Source: an uncultured Pseudomonas sp. (GTDB lineage Bacteria > Pseudomonadota > Gammaproteobacteria > Pseudomonadales > Pseudomonadaceae). Taken from it: a DNA stretch of 64,000 nucleotides. The notes below the pieces were generated by a model, which ran no database searches, was not told the origin of the DNA, and saw only the letters and a program-made list of their open reading frames with translations. The stretch is from NCBI RefSeq assembly GCF_913774235.1, contig NZ_CAJYDW010000012.1:62001-126000 (forward strand), given 5' to 3'. The position numbers and the translations under genes were made by a program. This document shows positions 1-18,091 of the stretch, one piece after another; the first letter of the stretch is position 1; the number at the start of each line of letters is the position of its first letter.

Positions 1-391
1 AGGTCAGGACCGGAGTGCGGCGACAGGCGCGGCGCACCGCTTCGCGGGAGATGTCCAGGGCATAGCCGTCGGCCGCGGGCAGGGCCTGGGCCAGGCGCGC
101 GGTATAGAAGCCTTCGCCACAGCCCACGTCGATCCAGCGCTGGGGCGCGCGTTCGGCGGCCAGTTGCGCCAGGCGTTCGGCCAGGGGCGCGTAGTGGCCG
201 GCATCGAGAAAGCGCCGGCGCGCCTCGACCATGGCGGCGTTGTCACCCGGGTCCAGACTCTTCTTGTGCTGCACCGGCAGCAGATTCAGATAGCCCTGGC
301 GGGCGCGATCGAAGCGATGACCGGCCGGGCAGCCGACGCCGCCGTCGACCTCGGCCAGCGGGGCCTGGCAGAGCGGACAGATCAGCTTCAT
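1..391 (-). CDS. rlmA: 23S rRNA (guanine-N1)-methyltransferase RlmA-like, truncated by window edge
   Basis: Reverse-strand translation begins [45 protein letters not shown] (Cys zinc-finger and RlmA N-terminus) followed by a SAM motif [12 protein letters not shown]; start codon overlaps dapE stop (ATGA). Confidence 0.85.
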   Translation of the reverse strand, partial: MKLICPLCQAPLAEVDGGVGCPAGHRFDRARQGYLNLLPVQHKKSLDPGDNAAMVEARRRFLDAGHYAPLAERLAQLAAERAPQRWIDVGCGEGFYTARLAQALPAADGYALDISREAVRRACRRTPVLT

Positions 392-1530
392 GCCAGCAAC
401 CGTACCAGGGTGCCGTAGTAGACCTCGGTCAGCAGATCCAGGTCGCTGGCCAGCACGTGCTCGTCCACCTGGTGGATGGTGGCGTTGACCGGACCCAGTT
501 CCACCACCTGGGCACCCAGGGTGGCGATGAAGCGGCCATCCGAGGTGCCGCCGCTGGTGGAGGCCTCGGGGCGATAGCCGGTGACGGCTTCCACGCTGGC
601 CGCAACGGCGTCGAGCAACTCGCCCGGCTCGGTGAGGAAGGGCAGGCCGGACAGCGACCAGTCGATGTGCCAGTCCAGGCCGTGGCGATCGAGGATGGCC
701 TCGACGCGGGCCTGCAGGCCCTCCACGGTGGATTCGGTGGAGAAGCGGAAATTGAACAGCGCCTGCAGCTCGCCGGGCACCACGTTGCCGGCGCCGGTGC
801 CGGAATTGAGGTTGGAAATCTGGAAACTGGTGGGTGGGAAGAAGGCATTGCCCGCGTCCCACTGCTCGGCGGCGAGATCCGCCAGAGCCGGGGCCGCCAG
901 GTGGATGGGGTTGCGCGCCAGGTGCGGATAGGCCACGTGCCCCTGCTTGCCGCGTACGGTCAGGCGGCCGTTGAGCGAGCCGCGGCGACCGTTCTTGACC
1001 ACGTCACCCAGCAGGCGGGTGCTGGAGGGTTCGCCGACGATGCACCAGTCCAGCCGCTCGCCGCGCTCGCGCAGGCGTTCCACCACGGCGCGGGTGCCGT
1101 GCAGCGCCGGGCCTTCTTCGTCGCTGGTGATGAGGAAGGCGATGGCGCCGCGATGGTCGGGGTGGTCGGCGACGAAGCGCTCCACGGCGATGATCATGCT
1201 CGCCAGGCTGCCCTTCATGTCGGCGGCGCCACGGCCGCGCAGCATGCCGTCGGCATCCACGTGGGCATTGAAGGGCGCCTGCTGCCAGGCCTCCAGCGGA
1301 CCGGTGGGCACCACGTCGGTGTGACCGGCGAAGCACAGCACGGGACCCTCGCCGCCACGCCGCGCCCAGAAGTTGTCCACCTCCTCGATGCGCAGGGGTT
1401 CGAGGGCGAAGCCCAGGCGCTCCAGGCGCTGCATCATCAGGGCCTGGCAGCCTTCGTCCAGCGGCGTGACCGAGGCCCGGCCGATCAGGTCGCAGGCGAG
1501 TTCCAGGGTGGGGGTGAGGGCGGTGGTCAT
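388..1530 (-). CDS. dapE: Succinyl-diaminopimelate desuccinylase
   Basis: [29 protein letters not shown]..., [24 protein letters not shown] motifs of M20 family DapE. Confidence 0.95.
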   Translation of the reverse strand: MTTALTPTLELACDLIGRASVTPLDEGCQALMMQRLERLGFALEPLRIEEVDNFWARRGGEGPVLCFAGHTDVVPTGPLEAWQQAPFNAHVDADGMLRGRGAADMKGSLASMIIAVERFVADHPDHRGAIAFLITSDEEGPALHGTRAVVERLRERGERLDWCIVGEPSSTRLLGDVVKNGRRGSLNGRLTVRGKQGHVAYPHLARNPIHLAAPALADLAAEQWDAGNAFFPPTSFQISNLNSGTGAGNVVPGELQALFNFRFSTESTVEGLQARVEAILDRHGLDWHIDWSLSGLPFLTEPGELLDAVAASVEAVTGYRPEASTSGGTSDGRFIATLGAQVVELGPVNATIHQVDEHVLASDLDLLTEVYYGTLVRLLA

Positions 1531-1614
1531 GGCGGGTCCCGGGAGGCGGCTAGGGTTCAGGGGGAGCGGTATGGTAAAGGAAAACCTATACTGTGGCTTT
1601 TGTGGAAAGCCTTC

Positions 1615-2400
1615 ATGACGTTCGATGAACAACGCTTCGGCGGGATCGCCCGGCTCTATGGGCAGGAAGCCGTCGAGCGCCTGGCCGCCAGTCACGTCGC
1701 CGTGGTGGGTATCGGCGGGGTGGGTTCCTGGGCCGCCGAGGCCCTGGCCCGCAGCGGCGTCGGCCGCATCAGCCTGTTCGACCTGGACGACGTCTGCGTC
1801 AGCAACACCAATCGCCAGGTGCATGCCTTGGAAGGCCAGGTGGGGCGGCCCAAGGTCGCGGTGATGGCCGAGCGCATCCAGGCCATCAATCCGGCCTGCG
1901 AAGTCAAGGCGGTGGCGGACTTCGTCACCCGCGAGACCATGGCCGACTACATCACCGCAGACCTCGACCTGGTGCTGGACTGCATCGACAGCGTGGCCTC
2001 CAAGGCGGCGCTGATCGCCTGGTGCAAGAGGCGCAAGATCGCCATCGTCACCACTGGCGGCGCCGGCGGCCAGATCGACCCCACCCAGATCCAGGTGGTA
2101 GACCTCAATCGCACCTACAACGACCCCCTGGCCTCGCGGGTACGCTCGCTGCTGCGTCGTGACTACGGCTTTTCGCGCAATCCCAGCCGCCACTACAGCG
2201 TGCCCTGCGTCTTCTCCACCGAACAGCTGCGCTATCCCAAGCCGGACGGCAGCGTCTGCCAGCAGAAGAGCTTCGTCGGCGAAGGCGTGCGCCTGGACTG
2301 CGCCGGCGGCTTCGGCGCGGTGATGATGGTCACCGCCACCTTCGGCATGGTGGCCGCGGCGCGAGCGGTGGACAAGTTGATCCAGAAGCCCAAGGCGTAG
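1615..2400 (+). CDS. tcdA: tRNA cyclic N6-threonylcarbamoyladenosine synthase TcdA/CsdL (ThiF/E1-like)
   Basis: [44 protein letters not shown] nucleotide-binding motif. Confidence 0.92.
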   Translation: MTFDEQRFGGIARLYGQEAVERLAASHVAVVGIGGVGSWAAEALARSGVGRISLFDLDDVCVSNTNRQVHALEGQVGRPKVAVMAERIQAINPACEVKAVADFVTRETMADYITADLDLVLDCIDSVASKAALIAWCKRRKIAIVTTGGAGGQIDPTQIQVVDLNRTYNDPLASRVRSLLRRDYGFSRNPSRHYSVPCVFSTEQLRYPKPDGSVCQQKSFVGEGVRLDCAGGFGAVMMVTATFGMVAAARAVDKLIQKPKA

Positions 2401-2430
2401 CGGCCCAGGCGGGCACCTTCCTCGCCCCAA

Positions 2431-2451
2431 CCCTCTCCCCAGGGGAGAGGG
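2431..2451. repeat. CCCTCTCCCC/GGGGAGAGGG palindromic intergenic repeat, copy 1
   Basis: Perfect inverted repeat ccctctccccaggggagaggg, same family as 2559-2592 and 8447-8479. Confidence 0.75.
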
Positions 2452-2558
2452 GAAAGGGGGTGTAGTGTGGACAACGGCGCAGCCTTGTCCACGCGGGAGG
2501 GTGCCAGTGGGGAAACGCTGACGCGGTTTTTCACGCTACGGTGTTTCGAGCCCGGCGG

Positions 2559-2592
2559 CCCTCACCCCAGCCCTCTCCCCGAGGGAGAGGGG
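2559..2592. repeat. CCCTCTCCC palindromic intergenic repeat, copy 2, with ccctcacccca flank
   Basis: ccctcaccccagccctctccccgagggagagggg; same extended motif as copy 3 in inverse orientation. Confidence 0.8.
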
Positions 2593-2632
2593 GCGGTACC
2601 GGCGCATCGGCTGAACAACGGCACGCCTCAGG

Positions 2633-4123
<1,491 letters not shown>

Positions 4124-4433
4124 TCAAAACGGCACTGGCGCCTTGCTGACGCGCCTATCGGTCGGCCCTCCTGGGGCCTTTCGTTATCGTCGGGACGCTC
4201 CGCGCCACCGGTCCGGCCAAAGGCTCTATCCTGAGCCCAATGGGGAGCCGCGTCCATGGGGGCGGCAGGCCGTGTCGGCGGGCAGTATACGCGAGAAGTG
4301 GCAAAGCGCCCATTTTATACATACAGTCTTGGTGGTAAGCCTGGATGAACCCTCGTCGCCGGAAGGTGTCCCGAGCGCGCCTTTAGGCTAGAATGCACGG
4401 CCCCAAAGTGACTTGGCCCCGAGGCTGTCCCCG

Positions 4434-7400
4434 ATGCTGATCCTGCGCGGCGCTCCCGCTCTTTCTTCGTTCCGTCACGGCAAACTTCTCGACCAGCTGA
4501 CTCGTCTGGTTCCCGGCGTCTCCGGGCTCTATGCCGAGTTCGTTCATTTCGCCGAAGTCGCCGGCACCCTGAGCGCGGAGGAAGAGGGCATCCTCGGCCG
4601 ACTGCTGCAATACGGCCCCAGCGTCCCCCAGCAGGAACCCAGCGGCGCGCTGTTCCTCATCGTGCCCCGTCTGGGCACCATCTCGCCCTGGTCGAGCAAG
4701 GCCACCGACATCGCCCACAACTGTGGTCTGGCGCAGATCGAGCGCCTGGAGCGGGGCGTGGCCTACTACGTCGCCGGCGAGCTGGACGCCGCCGCCCACG
4801 CGCAGCTGGCCGCGGCCCTGCATGACCGCATGACCCAGCGCGTGCTGCCGACCCTGGACGCCGCCGCCGACATCTTCAGCCATGCCACGCCCAAGCCGCT
4901 CACCGCGGTGGACGTACTCGGTGGCGGTCGCGCCGCCCTGGAGCGCGCCAACCTGGAGCTGGGCCTGGCCCTGGCCGAAGACGAGATCGACTACCTGGTG
5001 AAGAGCTTCACCACCCTGGGGCGCAATCCCCACGACGTCGAACTCATGATGTTCGCCCAGGCCAACTCCGAGCACTGCCGGCACAAGATCTTCAATGCCA
5101 GCTGGGACATCGACGGCGAGAGCCAGGAGAAGTCCCTGTTCGGCATGATCAAGAACACCTTTGAGCTGAACCGCACCGGTGTGCTGTCCGCCTACAAGGA
5201 CAACGCCGCGGTCATGGAAGGCTTCACCGCCGGGCGCTTCTACCCCGACGCCGAGTCCCGCGAATACGGGGCGCACAGCCAGCCCGTGCACATCCTGATG
5301 AAGGTGGAGACCCACAACCACCCGACCGCCATCGCCCCCTTCCCCGGCGCCTCCACCGGCTCCGGCGGCGAGATCCGCGACGAAGGCGCCACCGGTCGCG
5401 GCTCCAAGCCCAAGGCCGGCCTGACCGGATTCACCGTCTCCAACCTGAATATCCCCGGTTTCGAGCAGCCCTGGGAGCAGCCCTACGGCAAGCCCGAGCG
5501 CATCGTCACCCCGCTGGACATCATGATCGAAGGCCCGCTGGGTGGCGCCGCCTTCAACAATGAATTCGGCCGTCCGGCCCTGGCCGGCTACTTCCGTACC
5601 TTCGAGCAGCAGGTCGAGACCCCCCGAGGTCCCGAGGTGCGCGGCTACCACAAGCCGATCATGCTCGCCGGCGGCCTGGGCAACATCCGCGCCGACCACG
5701 TGCAGAAGGGTGACATCTCGGTGGGCGGCAAGCTTATCGTGCTGGGCGGCCCGGCCATGCTGATCGGCCTGGGCGGCGGCGCGGCCTCGTCCATGTCCAC
5801 CGGCGCCAGCTCCGCCGACCTGGATTTCGCCTCGGTGCAGCGCGAGAACCCGGAAATGGAGCGCCGCTGCCAGGAGGTCATCGACCGCTGCTGGCAGCTG
5901 GGTGAAAACAACCCCATCACCTTCATCCACGACGTGGGTGCGGGCGGCCTGTCCAACGCCTTCCCCGAACTGGTCAACGATGCCGGTCGCGGCGGCCGTT
6001 TCGAACTGCGCAACGTGCCCAACGACGAGCCGGGCATGAGCCCGCTGGAGATCTGGTGCAACGAGTCCCAGGAGCGCTACGTGCTCTCCGTGGACGCCGA
6101 GAACTTCGAGACCTTCAAGGCCATCTGCGAGCGCGAGCGTTGCCCCTTCGCCGTGGTCGGTGAGGCCACCGAAGAGCGCCAGCTGACGGTGGCCGACAGC
6201 CACTTCGGCAACAACGCCGTGGACATGCCGCTGGAGGTGCTGCTGGGCAAGCCGCCGCGCATGCACCGCAGCGTGACCCGTGAAGCCGAACTGGGCGATG
6301 CCTTCGATGGCGCCGGCCTGGACCTGACCGAGTCGGTGGAGCGCGTCCTGCGTCACCCGGCCGTGGCCAGCAAGAGCTTCCTGATCACCATCGGCGACCG
6401 CACCATCACCGGCCTGGTCGCTCGCGATCAGATGGTCGGCCCCTGGCAGGTGCCGGTCGCCGACTGCGCCGTCACCGCCACCAGCTTCGACGTCTATACC
6501 GGCGAGGCCATGGCCATGGGCGAGCGCACCCCGCTGGCCCTGCTCGACGCCCCCGCTTCCGGCCGCATGGCGATTGGCGAGACCGTCACCAACCTGGCCG
6601 CCGCGCGTATCGAGAAGCTCGGTGACATCAAGCTGTCCGCCAACTGGATGGCCGCCGCCGGTCACCCGGGCGAAGACGCACGCCTCTATGAAACCGTCAA
6701 GGCGGTGGGCATGGAGCTGTGCCCGCAGCTGGGCATCACCATCCCGGTGGGCAAGGACTCCATGTCCATGAAGACCCGCTGGCAGGACGGCGGCGAAGAC
6801 AAGAGCGTCACCGCGCCGCTGTCGCTGGTGATCACCGGCTTCGCCCCGGTGCAGGACATCCGCCGCACCCTGACCCCCCAGCTGCGCCTGGACAAGGGCC
6901 AGACCGACCTGATCCTCATCGATCTGGGTCGTGGTCAGAATCGCCTGGGCGGTTCCATCCTTGCCCAGACCCACGGCAAACTCGGCCAGGCGGCTCCCGA
7001 CGTCGACGAAGCCGAAGACCTCAAGGCCTTCTTCGCCGTGATCCAGGGCCTCAATCAGGACGGCCTGCTGCTGGCCTACCACGACCGTTCCGACGGCGGC
7101 CTCATCACCACCCTGGTGGAAATGGCCTTCGCCGGTCACTGTGGCCTGGCCTTGCGTCTGGATGCCCTGGCCGCCGACCGTGACGAACTGACCCGTGCGC
7201 TGTTCGCCGAAGAGCTGGGTGCCGTCATCCAGGTGCCCCAGGACTTCACCCACGAGGTGCTGGCCCAATTCAGCGCCGCCGGCCTGGAAGACTGCGTGGC
7301 GGTGATCGGCAATCCGGTCAACGGCTACGAGATCAACATCCACTACCACGACGAGCATCTCTATCGCGCCGAGCGCCGGATGCTGCAGCGTCTGTGGAGC

Positions 7401-8333
7401 GAGACCAGCTTCCAGATCCAGCGCCTGCGCGACAACGCCGAGTGCGCCCAGCAGGAATTCGATGCCCTGCTGGAAGAGGATCATCCGGGTCTGTCGGCCA
7501 AGCTGTCCTACGACCCCAACGAGAACATCAGCGCCCCCTACATCAAGAAGGGCGTGCGGCCGCAGGTCGCCATCCTCCGCGAGCAGGGCGTCAACGGCCA
7601 GGTGGAGATGGGGGCGGCCTTTGATCGCGCCGGCTTCTCCGCCATCGACGTGCACATGAGCGACATCCTCTCCGGGCGTATCGACCTGGCGGACTTCAAG
7701 GGCGTGGTGGCCTGCGGTGGCTTCTCCTACGGCGACGTCCTCGGCGCCGGCGGTGGCTGGGCCAAGTCCATCCTGTTCAACGCCCGTGCCCGTGATGGCT
7801 TCCAGCAGTTCTTCGAGCGTACCGACACCTTCACCCTGGGCGTGTGCAACGGCTGCCAGATGGTCGCCAACCTGCGCGAGCTGGTGCCCGGCAGCGAATT
7901 CTGGCCGCGCTTCGTGCGCAACCGCTCCGAGCAGTTCGAGGCGCGGGTGGCCATGGTCCAGGTGCAGGATTCGCCCTCGCTGTTCCTCGCCGGCATGGCC
8001 GGGTCGCGCCTGCCCATCGCCATCGCCCACGGCGAAGGCTTCGCCGAGTACCCGAACCAGGAGGCGCTGATCGCGGCTGATGTGTCCGGTACCGTGGCGC
8101 TGCGCTACGTCGACGGCCACAGCAAGGTCACCGAGACCTATCCGGCCAACCCCAACGGCTCGCCGCTGGGCATCACCGGGCTGTCCAGCCAGGATGGTCG
8201 CGTGCTGCTGATGATGCCGCACCCCGAGCGCTGCTTCCGCGCGGTCCAGAATTCCTGGATTCCCGCCGACTGGCAGGGCGAGGACGGCGGCTGGATGCGC
8301 CTGTTCCGCAATGCGCGGGTCTGGGTGGACTAA
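4434..8333 (+). CDS. purL: Phosphoribosylformylglycinamidine synthase
   Basis: [18 protein letters not shown]..., 1299 aa, FGARS and C-terminal glutamine amidotransferase motif [12 protein letters not shown]. Confidence 0.98.
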   Translation: MLILRGAPALSSFRHGKLLDQLTRLVPGVSGLYAEFVHFAEVAGTLSAEEEGILGRLLQYGPSVPQQEPSGALFLIVPRLGTISPWSSKATDIAHNCGLAQIERLERGVAYYVAGELDAAAHAQLAAALHDRMTQRVLPTLDAAADIFSHATPKPLTAVDVLGGGRAALERANLELGLALAEDEIDYLVKSFTTLGRNPHDVELMMFAQANSEHCRHKIFNASWDIDGESQEKSLFGMIKNTFELNRTGVLSAYKDNAAVMEGFTAGRFYPDAESREYGAHSQPVHILMKVETHNHPTAIAPFPGASTGSGGEIRDEGATGRGSKPKAGLTGFTVSNLNIPGFEQPWEQPYGKPERIVTPLDIMIEGPLGGAAFNNEFGRPALAGYFRTFEQQVETPRGPEVRGYHKPIMLAGGLGNIRADHVQKGDISVGGKLIVLGGPAMLIGLGGGAASSMSTGASSADLDFASVQRENPEMERRCQEVIDRCWQLGENNPITFIHDVGAGGLSNAFPELVNDAGRGGRFELRNVPNDEPGMSPLEIWCNESQERYVLSVDAENFETFKAICERERCPFAVVGEATEERQLTVADSHFGNNAVDMPLEVLLGKPPRMHRSVTREAELGDAFDGAGLDLTESVERVLRHPAVASKSFLITIGDRTITGLVARDQMVGPWQVPVADCAVTATSFDVYTGEAMAMGERTPLALLDAPASGRMAIGETVTNLAAARIEKLGDIKLSANWMAAAGHPGEDARLYETVKAVGMELCPQLGITIPVGKDSMSMKTRWQDGGEDKSVTAPLSLVITGFAPVQDIRRTLTPQLRLDKGQTDLILIDLGRGQNRLGGSILAQTHGKLGQAAPDVDEAEDLKAFFAVIQGLNQDGLLLAYHDRSDGGLITTLVEMAFAGHCGLALRLDALAADRDELTRALFAEELGAVIQVPQDFTHEVLAQFSAAGLEDCVAVIGNPVNGYEINIHYHDEHLYRAERRMLQRLWSETSFQIQRLRDNAECAQQEFDALLEEDHPGLSAKLSYDPNENISAPYIKKGVRPQVAILREQGVNGQVEMGAAFDRAGFSAIDVHMSDILSGRIDLADFKGVVACGGFSYGDVLGAGGGWAKSILFNARARDGFQQFFERTDTFTLGVCNGCQMVANLRELVPGSEFWPRFVRNRSEQFEARVAMVQVQDSPSLFLAGMAGSRLPIAIAHGEGFAEYPNQEALIAADVSGTVALRYVDGHSKVTETYPANPNGSPLGITGLSSQDGRVLLMMPHPERCFRAVQNSWIPADWQGEDGGWMRLFRNARVWVD

Positions 8334-8346
8334 GGGTTCGGCGTCT

Positions 8347-8385
8347 GGCCAGGCTTCCTCGACCTGCGGTCGGGGAAGCCTGGCC
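8347..8385 (+). terminator. Hairpin downstream of purL (possible terminator)
   Basis: 12-bp perfect inverted repeat GGCCAGGCTTCC...GGAAGCCTGGCC 14 bp after the purL stop; no strong T tract. Confidence 0.5.
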
Positions 8386-8446
8386 TCATATGCTCTCTTT
8401 CCAAACCGACGGCGAGCCACCAGGCGTCCGCCGCAGCGCTCCTGCC

Positions 8447-8479
8447 CCCTCTCCCTAAGGGAGAGGGCTGGGGTGAGGG
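8447..8479. repeat. CCCTCTCCC palindromic intergenic repeat, copy 3
   Basis: ccctctccctaagggagagggctggggtgaggg. Confidence 0.8.
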
Positions 8480-8502
8480 CCGCCCAACCCGAGAGCGTCA
8501 TC

Positions 8503-8817
8503 ATGCTGAAACTCTGCTTCTACGTCCCCGACTCCCACCTGGAAGCCGTCAAACAGGCGATCTTCGCCGTGGGCGGCGGTCGCATCGGCTGCTACGACAG
8601 CTGCTGCTGGCAGGTCCGGGGCCTCGGCCAGTTTCGGCCGCTACCGGGCAGCCAGCCGCACCTGGGCGAGCAGGGCAGTCTCGAACGGGTGACGGAGTGG
8701 CGGGTGGAGTTGGTGCTGGCCGACGAACAGATCGCCCGCCAGGCCGTGGCGGCGCTCAAGGCGGCGCATCCCTACGAAACGCCCGCCTATGACGTGGTGC
8801 AGGTACTAGATTTTTAG
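8503..8817 (+). CDS. NIF3/YqfO-domain-like small protein
   Basis: MLKLCFYVPDSHLEAVKQAIFAVGGGRIGCYDSCCWQ...HPYETPAYDVVQV, typical of the NIF3-like inserted domain. Confidence 0.8.
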   Translation: MLKLCFYVPDSHLEAVKQAIFAVGGGRIGCYDSCCWQVRGLGQFRPLPGSQPHLGEQGSLERVTEWRVELVLADEQIARQAVAALKAAHPYETPAYDVVQVLDF

Positions 8818-8820
8818 GGT

Positions 8821-9117
8821 TCAGGGATAACCCAGGACCGTCTTGATCCGCGCCAGCTCCCGCTCGACCCAGCGCGGGTCTACCGCACCCCAGTCGCGGA
8901 TCTCGTAGCCACCGGCGTTGTTGCGGGCGCCTTCGCCTTGCACGAACTGGCAGTCGATATCCAGGTCGGCCAGCGCCAGCAAGGTGTCCTGGGCGGTACG
9001 CCGCGGCATGCCGGTGGCGGCCATCAGGGCCGGCACGTTGGTGGCGGTGCCGCTGGCCACCAGCCAGGCCACATAGAGGCGGCGATAGAAACTGGTCTTG
9101 GTCTTGCTCACGTCCAT
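8821..9117 (-). CDS. Winged helix-turn-helix domain protein (conserved hypothetical)
   Basis: MDVSKTKTSFYRRLYVAWLVASGTATNVPALMAATGMPRRTAQDTLLALADL, HTH-like pattern. Confidence 0.6.
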   Translation of the reverse strand: MDVSKTKTSFYRRLYVAWLVASGTATNVPALMAATGMPRRTAQDTLLALADLDIDCQFVQGEGARNNAGGYEIRDWGAVDPRWVERELARIKTVLGYP

Positions 9118-9158
9118 GTCATGGATCTCGAAGGTCAGTCGCCGTTAGGTCCGGGTTT

Positions 9159-9503
9159 TCAAATGGCTGCTCTCAGGGAGTCGAGCTGCTCTCGAAGCCT
9201 TGGCAGATCATCCTGGATGATGCTCCAGAGGATGTCGTCATCGATACCCAGGTAGCCATGGATCAGCCGATTGCGCGTCGCTATGACCTGGCGCCAGGGA
9301 ATGTCTGGATGACTATCGCGCACGACCGTTGGAATGCGTGTCGCGGCTTCGCCGATCAGTTCGAGATTACGCAGCGTCGCATCATAGACCAGGGTGTTGG
9401 TCACGAAGGTAGCTCTGTCCAGGCCTTGGCAATAGGTGATGGCCTTCTGGGTGAAGTCGAGCATGTCTTCGATGTAGAACGTCCAGAGGCGCTCATCAGA
9501 CAT
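9159..9503 (-). CDS. hepT: HepT-like HEPN ribonuclease toxin (DUF86)
   Basis: DUF86-like sequence with HEPN motif RNRLIHGY (R-x4-H-x-Y); start overlaps the upstream nucleotidyltransferase gene. Confidence 0.85.
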   Translation of the reverse strand: MSDERLWTFYIEDMLDFTQKAITYCQGLDRATFVTNTLVYDATLRNLELIGEAATRIPTVVRDSHPDIPWRQVIATRNRLIHGYLGIDDDILWSIIQDDLPRLREQLDSLRAAI

Positions 9504-9786
9504 GGATGGCGTCTCTCTCCACCAGGGGGCGTAACTCGTTGCGCAAGGCCTTTTCGGTCACCAGATCAACGGGACGGCCCAACTGGTCTTCGAGGTGGAA
9601 TTGCACGCCGAAGTAACGCTCCGAAGTAGCGGGTCCGTCGAAGTCGACGAGGATGTCGATGTCGCTATCAGCGCTTGCTGTTCCGCGCGAGACCGAACCG
9701 AACAGCGCTAGCGAGACCAATCCGTAGCGCTCTGCAAGATAGGGCTTGCTAAGGCGCAGCTTGGTCAGAATGAGGTCGCGTTCCAA
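9496..9786 (-). CDS. mntA: MntA-like minimal nucleotidyltransferase antitoxin
   Basis: GSVSRGTASADSDIDILVDF matches the GSx10DxD motif of minimal nucleotidyltransferases. Confidence 0.85.
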   Translation of the reverse strand: MERDLILTKLRLSKPYLAERYGLVSLALFGSVSRGTASADSDIDILVDFDGPATSERYFGVQFHLEDQLGRPVDLVTEKALRNELRPLVERDAIHV

Positions 9787-9910
9787 CGTCCTGTCCTCGA
9801 AAGAGGGGGGCGGTTCAGTCTGTCACGGATAAGGACCGCCTTCCAACTCGCTCCCAAGGCGGCTCTTCCCGCTTGGCAAGAGCCGTAGATCTTGCAAGCC
9901 CATGAACGAA

Positions 9911-9940
9911 GACGCCGCAGTCGTCTCCGACTGCGGCGTT
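9911..9940 (-). terminator. Hairpin downstream of valS
   Basis: gacgccgcagtcg tctc cgactgcggcgtt inverted repeat directly after valS stop. Confidence 0.55.
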
Positions 9941-9944
9941 CGCC

Positions 9945-12776
<2,832 letters not shown>

Positions 12777-12862
12777 GGAGGGGGCTTTTGTCGCTGGAAG
12801 AGGAAAGCCTCCGAGTATAGCGACTCCAGCCCGCCGACGGCAGGGCGCCTTGGCGCCCCGGG

Positions 12863-13225
12863 TCAGGGACGTTGCAGCAGTTCTTCCAGGCGCTGCTGCA
12901 GGCGGCGCTGCAGTTCGGCTTCCAGGCGCGGCAGCTCTTCGTCCAGCAGTTCCTGGAGGATGTCCGGTGCTTCCTGGCGCAGGCGGACGCGGGCCAGGTC
13001 GTCCCGTGGTTCCTGGGGGATCACGTCTTCGATGGCGTCCGGCACGATCTGGTCGAGCAGGGGCGGGATGGCCTTGAGGCGTTCGGCGCTGGGCGCGATG
13101 ACGTCGGAAAGGATGGGAATGCCGTCGGCGCTGCTCGGATGGACCGCGTTGCGGCTCTTGTCGAGCACCTGGCGGATGGCTTCGAGGTCTTGCAGGACGT
13201 GTGCAGGGGGCTTGGTGCTGGTCAT
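12863..13225 (-). CDS. Conserved hypothetical protein between holC and valS
   Basis: [24 protein letters not shown]..., acidic/Arg-rich coiled-coil-like C-terminus; position conserved between holC and valS in Pseudomonas. Confidence 0.7.
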   Translation of the reverse strand: MTSTKPPAHVLQDLEAIRQVLDKSRNAVHPSSADGIPILSDVIAPSAERLKAIPPLLDQIVPDAIEDVIPQEPRDDLARVRLRQEAPDILQELLDEELPRLEAELQRRLQQRLEELLQRP

Positions 13226-13229
13226 GAAA

Positions 13230-13658
13230 TCAGACACGTGACAGCTGATGGTCCTGTAGAGCATAGCCAAGCTTGCGGTAGAAGCGAAAACCTTCGCGCA
13301 TCGCCTGGCGGACTTCGGGGGCTTCGACGACCACCTCGGCGATCCGGGCGAAACCCGCGTGGCAGGGCGGCGGGGCCAGGCTGAGATTGATCAGCAGCTC
13401 GCCCGTCTGCTCGGCCGGCGTGTCCAGGCCAAGCACTACCGGGGTATCGCTGGATGTTTCCGCGAGATCATGGGGAACGAAACTGTCCGGGCGGAACGCC
13501 CACAGTTGCTCGTCCAGGCGCTGGCGCTGCTCGGCGTCGGCGCAGTGCACATAGACCGGCATGCCCTGTTTCCAGGCCTTGTCCACCAGCCGACAGGCGA
13601 AGGCCAGCCGCGCCGCGGGATCGGTGGAAGGCAGAACATAGAAGTCGACACGGGTCAT
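13230..13658 (-). CDS. holC: DNA polymerase III subunit chi
   Basis: MTRVDFYVLPSTDPAARLAFACRLVDKAWKQGMPVYVHC. Confidence 0.92.
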   Translation of the reverse strand: MTRVDFYVLPSTDPAARLAFACRLVDKAWKQGMPVYVHCADAEQRQRLDEQLWAFRPDSFVPHDLAETSSDTPVVLGLDTPAEQTGELLINLSLAPPPCHAGFARIAEVVVEAPEVRQAMREGFRFYRKLGYALQDHQLSRV

Positions 13659-13689
13659 GGGGCTATCACGAGCAGGGGAGGGAAACGGC

Positions 13690-13719
13690 AAGGCCGCGAC
13701 GTGAGGGCGTCGCGGCCTT
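13690..13719 (-). terminator. Hairpin between pepA and holC
   Basis: aaggccgcgacg tgaggg cgtcgcggcctt inverted repeat after pepA stop. Confidence 0.55.
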
Positions 13720-13729
13720 GTACAGGCGC

Positions 13730-16510
<2,781 letters not shown>

Positions 16511-16514
<4 letters not shown>

Positions 16515-17572
16515 ACAAGCTCGACTGGTACATAGGGCGCACCGTCTTCGTCAGCATCCTCGCGGTGCTGGGGGTGATCGTCGGCCTGGCCCTGCTGTTC
16601 GCCTTCATCGACCAGCTCGGCGACTTCGACGACAACTACGGCGTCGCCGAAGCGCTCAAGTTCGTCCTCCTCACCACGCCGCGCCGGGCCTACGAGATGC
16701 TGCCGATGGCCGCATTGATCGGCTGCCTGATCGGCCTGGGCACCCTGGCCAGCAGCAGCGAGCTGATCGTGATGCGCGCCGCGGGCGTTTCCCTTGGTCG
16801 CATCGTCTGGGCGGTGATGAAGCCCATGTTCGTGCTGCTCATCGCCGGCATCCTGATCGGCGAGTACGTGGCGCCCTGGTCGGAAAACCTGGCGCAGAGC
16901 GGCCGTGCCCTGGCCCAGAGCGCTGGCAAGGCGCAGAGTTCGCGCCACGGCCTCTGGCACCGCCAGGGGCATGAGTACACCCACGTCAATGCCGTGCAGC
17001 CCAATGGTCTGCTGCTGGGGGTGACGCGCTACGAATTCGACGATAAGCGGCACCTGCTGCAATCCAGCTTCGCCCAGCGCGGCGTCTATCGCGGCGATCG
17101 CTGGGAGCTGGAGAACGTCAGCATCACCGACTTCGGCGACCGCCAGACCAGCGTCCGCCAGGAGCCCAAGGTGATCTGGAACGTCGAGCTGACCCCGCAG
17201 GTACTCGACACCGTGATCATGGAGCCGGATGCCCTGTCGATCTCTGGGCTGTGGTGGTACATCCACTACCTGGCCGACCAGGGGCTCAACAACAAGAGCT
17301 ACTGGCTGGCGTTCTGGTCGAAGATCTTCCAGCCGCTGGTGACCGCTGCCCTGGTGCTGATGGCGATCTCCTTCATCTTCGGCCCGCTGCGTTCGGTGAC
17401 CCTGGGCCAGCGCATCTTCACCGGGGTGATCCTCGGTTTCGCCCTGCGCATCTTCCAGGATCTGCTCGGCCCCTCCAGCCTGGTGTTCGGCTTCTCGCCA
17501 CTGGTAGCCGTGCTGGCGCCGGCGCTGCTCTGCGCCCTGGCCGGGGTGTTCTTGCTGCGCAGGGCCGGCTAG
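16511..17572 (+). CDS. lptG: LPS export permease LptG
   Basis: MNKLDWYIGRTVFVSILAVLGVIVGLALLFAFIDQLGDF. Confidence 0.95.
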
Positions 17573-17716
17573 GCGCGCGACGACCCTGCATGCGGCCGTC
17601 AGACGGGCGCGTGCAGGGCGCGGAAGGCTCCGATCATGGGTATGCACGGCGCGCGTCCCTGGAGCACCCATCTTCACAGGTGTATAGGGTGAGCTCCAGG
17701 TCGTCGATGTCGCGCG

Positions 17717-18040
17717 CTAGGCGGCACCCTGAGCCGCTGACGTGGGCTGCAGCCAGTCGGCATGCTCTGCGCAGAAGGCCAGGATCCGCTGGACCCGACG
17801 GATCTGGTCCCGGTGGCGGCATTCACCCGTCACCGTGCGCACCAGCAGATCGACGTTCTGCATGTGGATCAGACGCAAGTCAGGGCTCATGTCGGGAAAG
17901 TCTTCCATCTCGCCCATGCGCGTCTCGCAGCGCGAGAGCAGGCGATCGATGAAGTCCGGGGAAAAGCGGGCGGGAGACTGAGCGGTTTCCAGGTCATTGA
18001 CCGCAACCTGGGAGCAGGGGGCAAGCGTTTCCATGCGCAA
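17717..18040 (-). CDS. Hypothetical protein
   Basis: ORF of 107 aa MRMETLAPCSQVAVNDLETAQSPARFSPDFIDRLLSRCETRMGEM...; convergent to lptG. Confidence 0.6.
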   Translation of the reverse strand: MRMETLAPCSQVAVNDLETAQSPARFSPDFIDRLLSRCETRMGEMEDFPDMSPDLRLIHMQNVDLLVRTVTGECRHRDQIRRVQRILAFCAEHADWLQPTSAAQGAA

Positions 18041-18091
18041 TGTCTCTCGTCCGTAGCGAAGCCTTACTATTGCACGCTTTGCCCGCAGGAT

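Noticed and set aside
4383-8504. 1373-aa minus-strand ORF antisense to purL
   Set aside because: Low-complexity Gly/His/Ala/Asp-rich shadow frame caused by GC-rich codon bias opposite purL; no recognisable domain.
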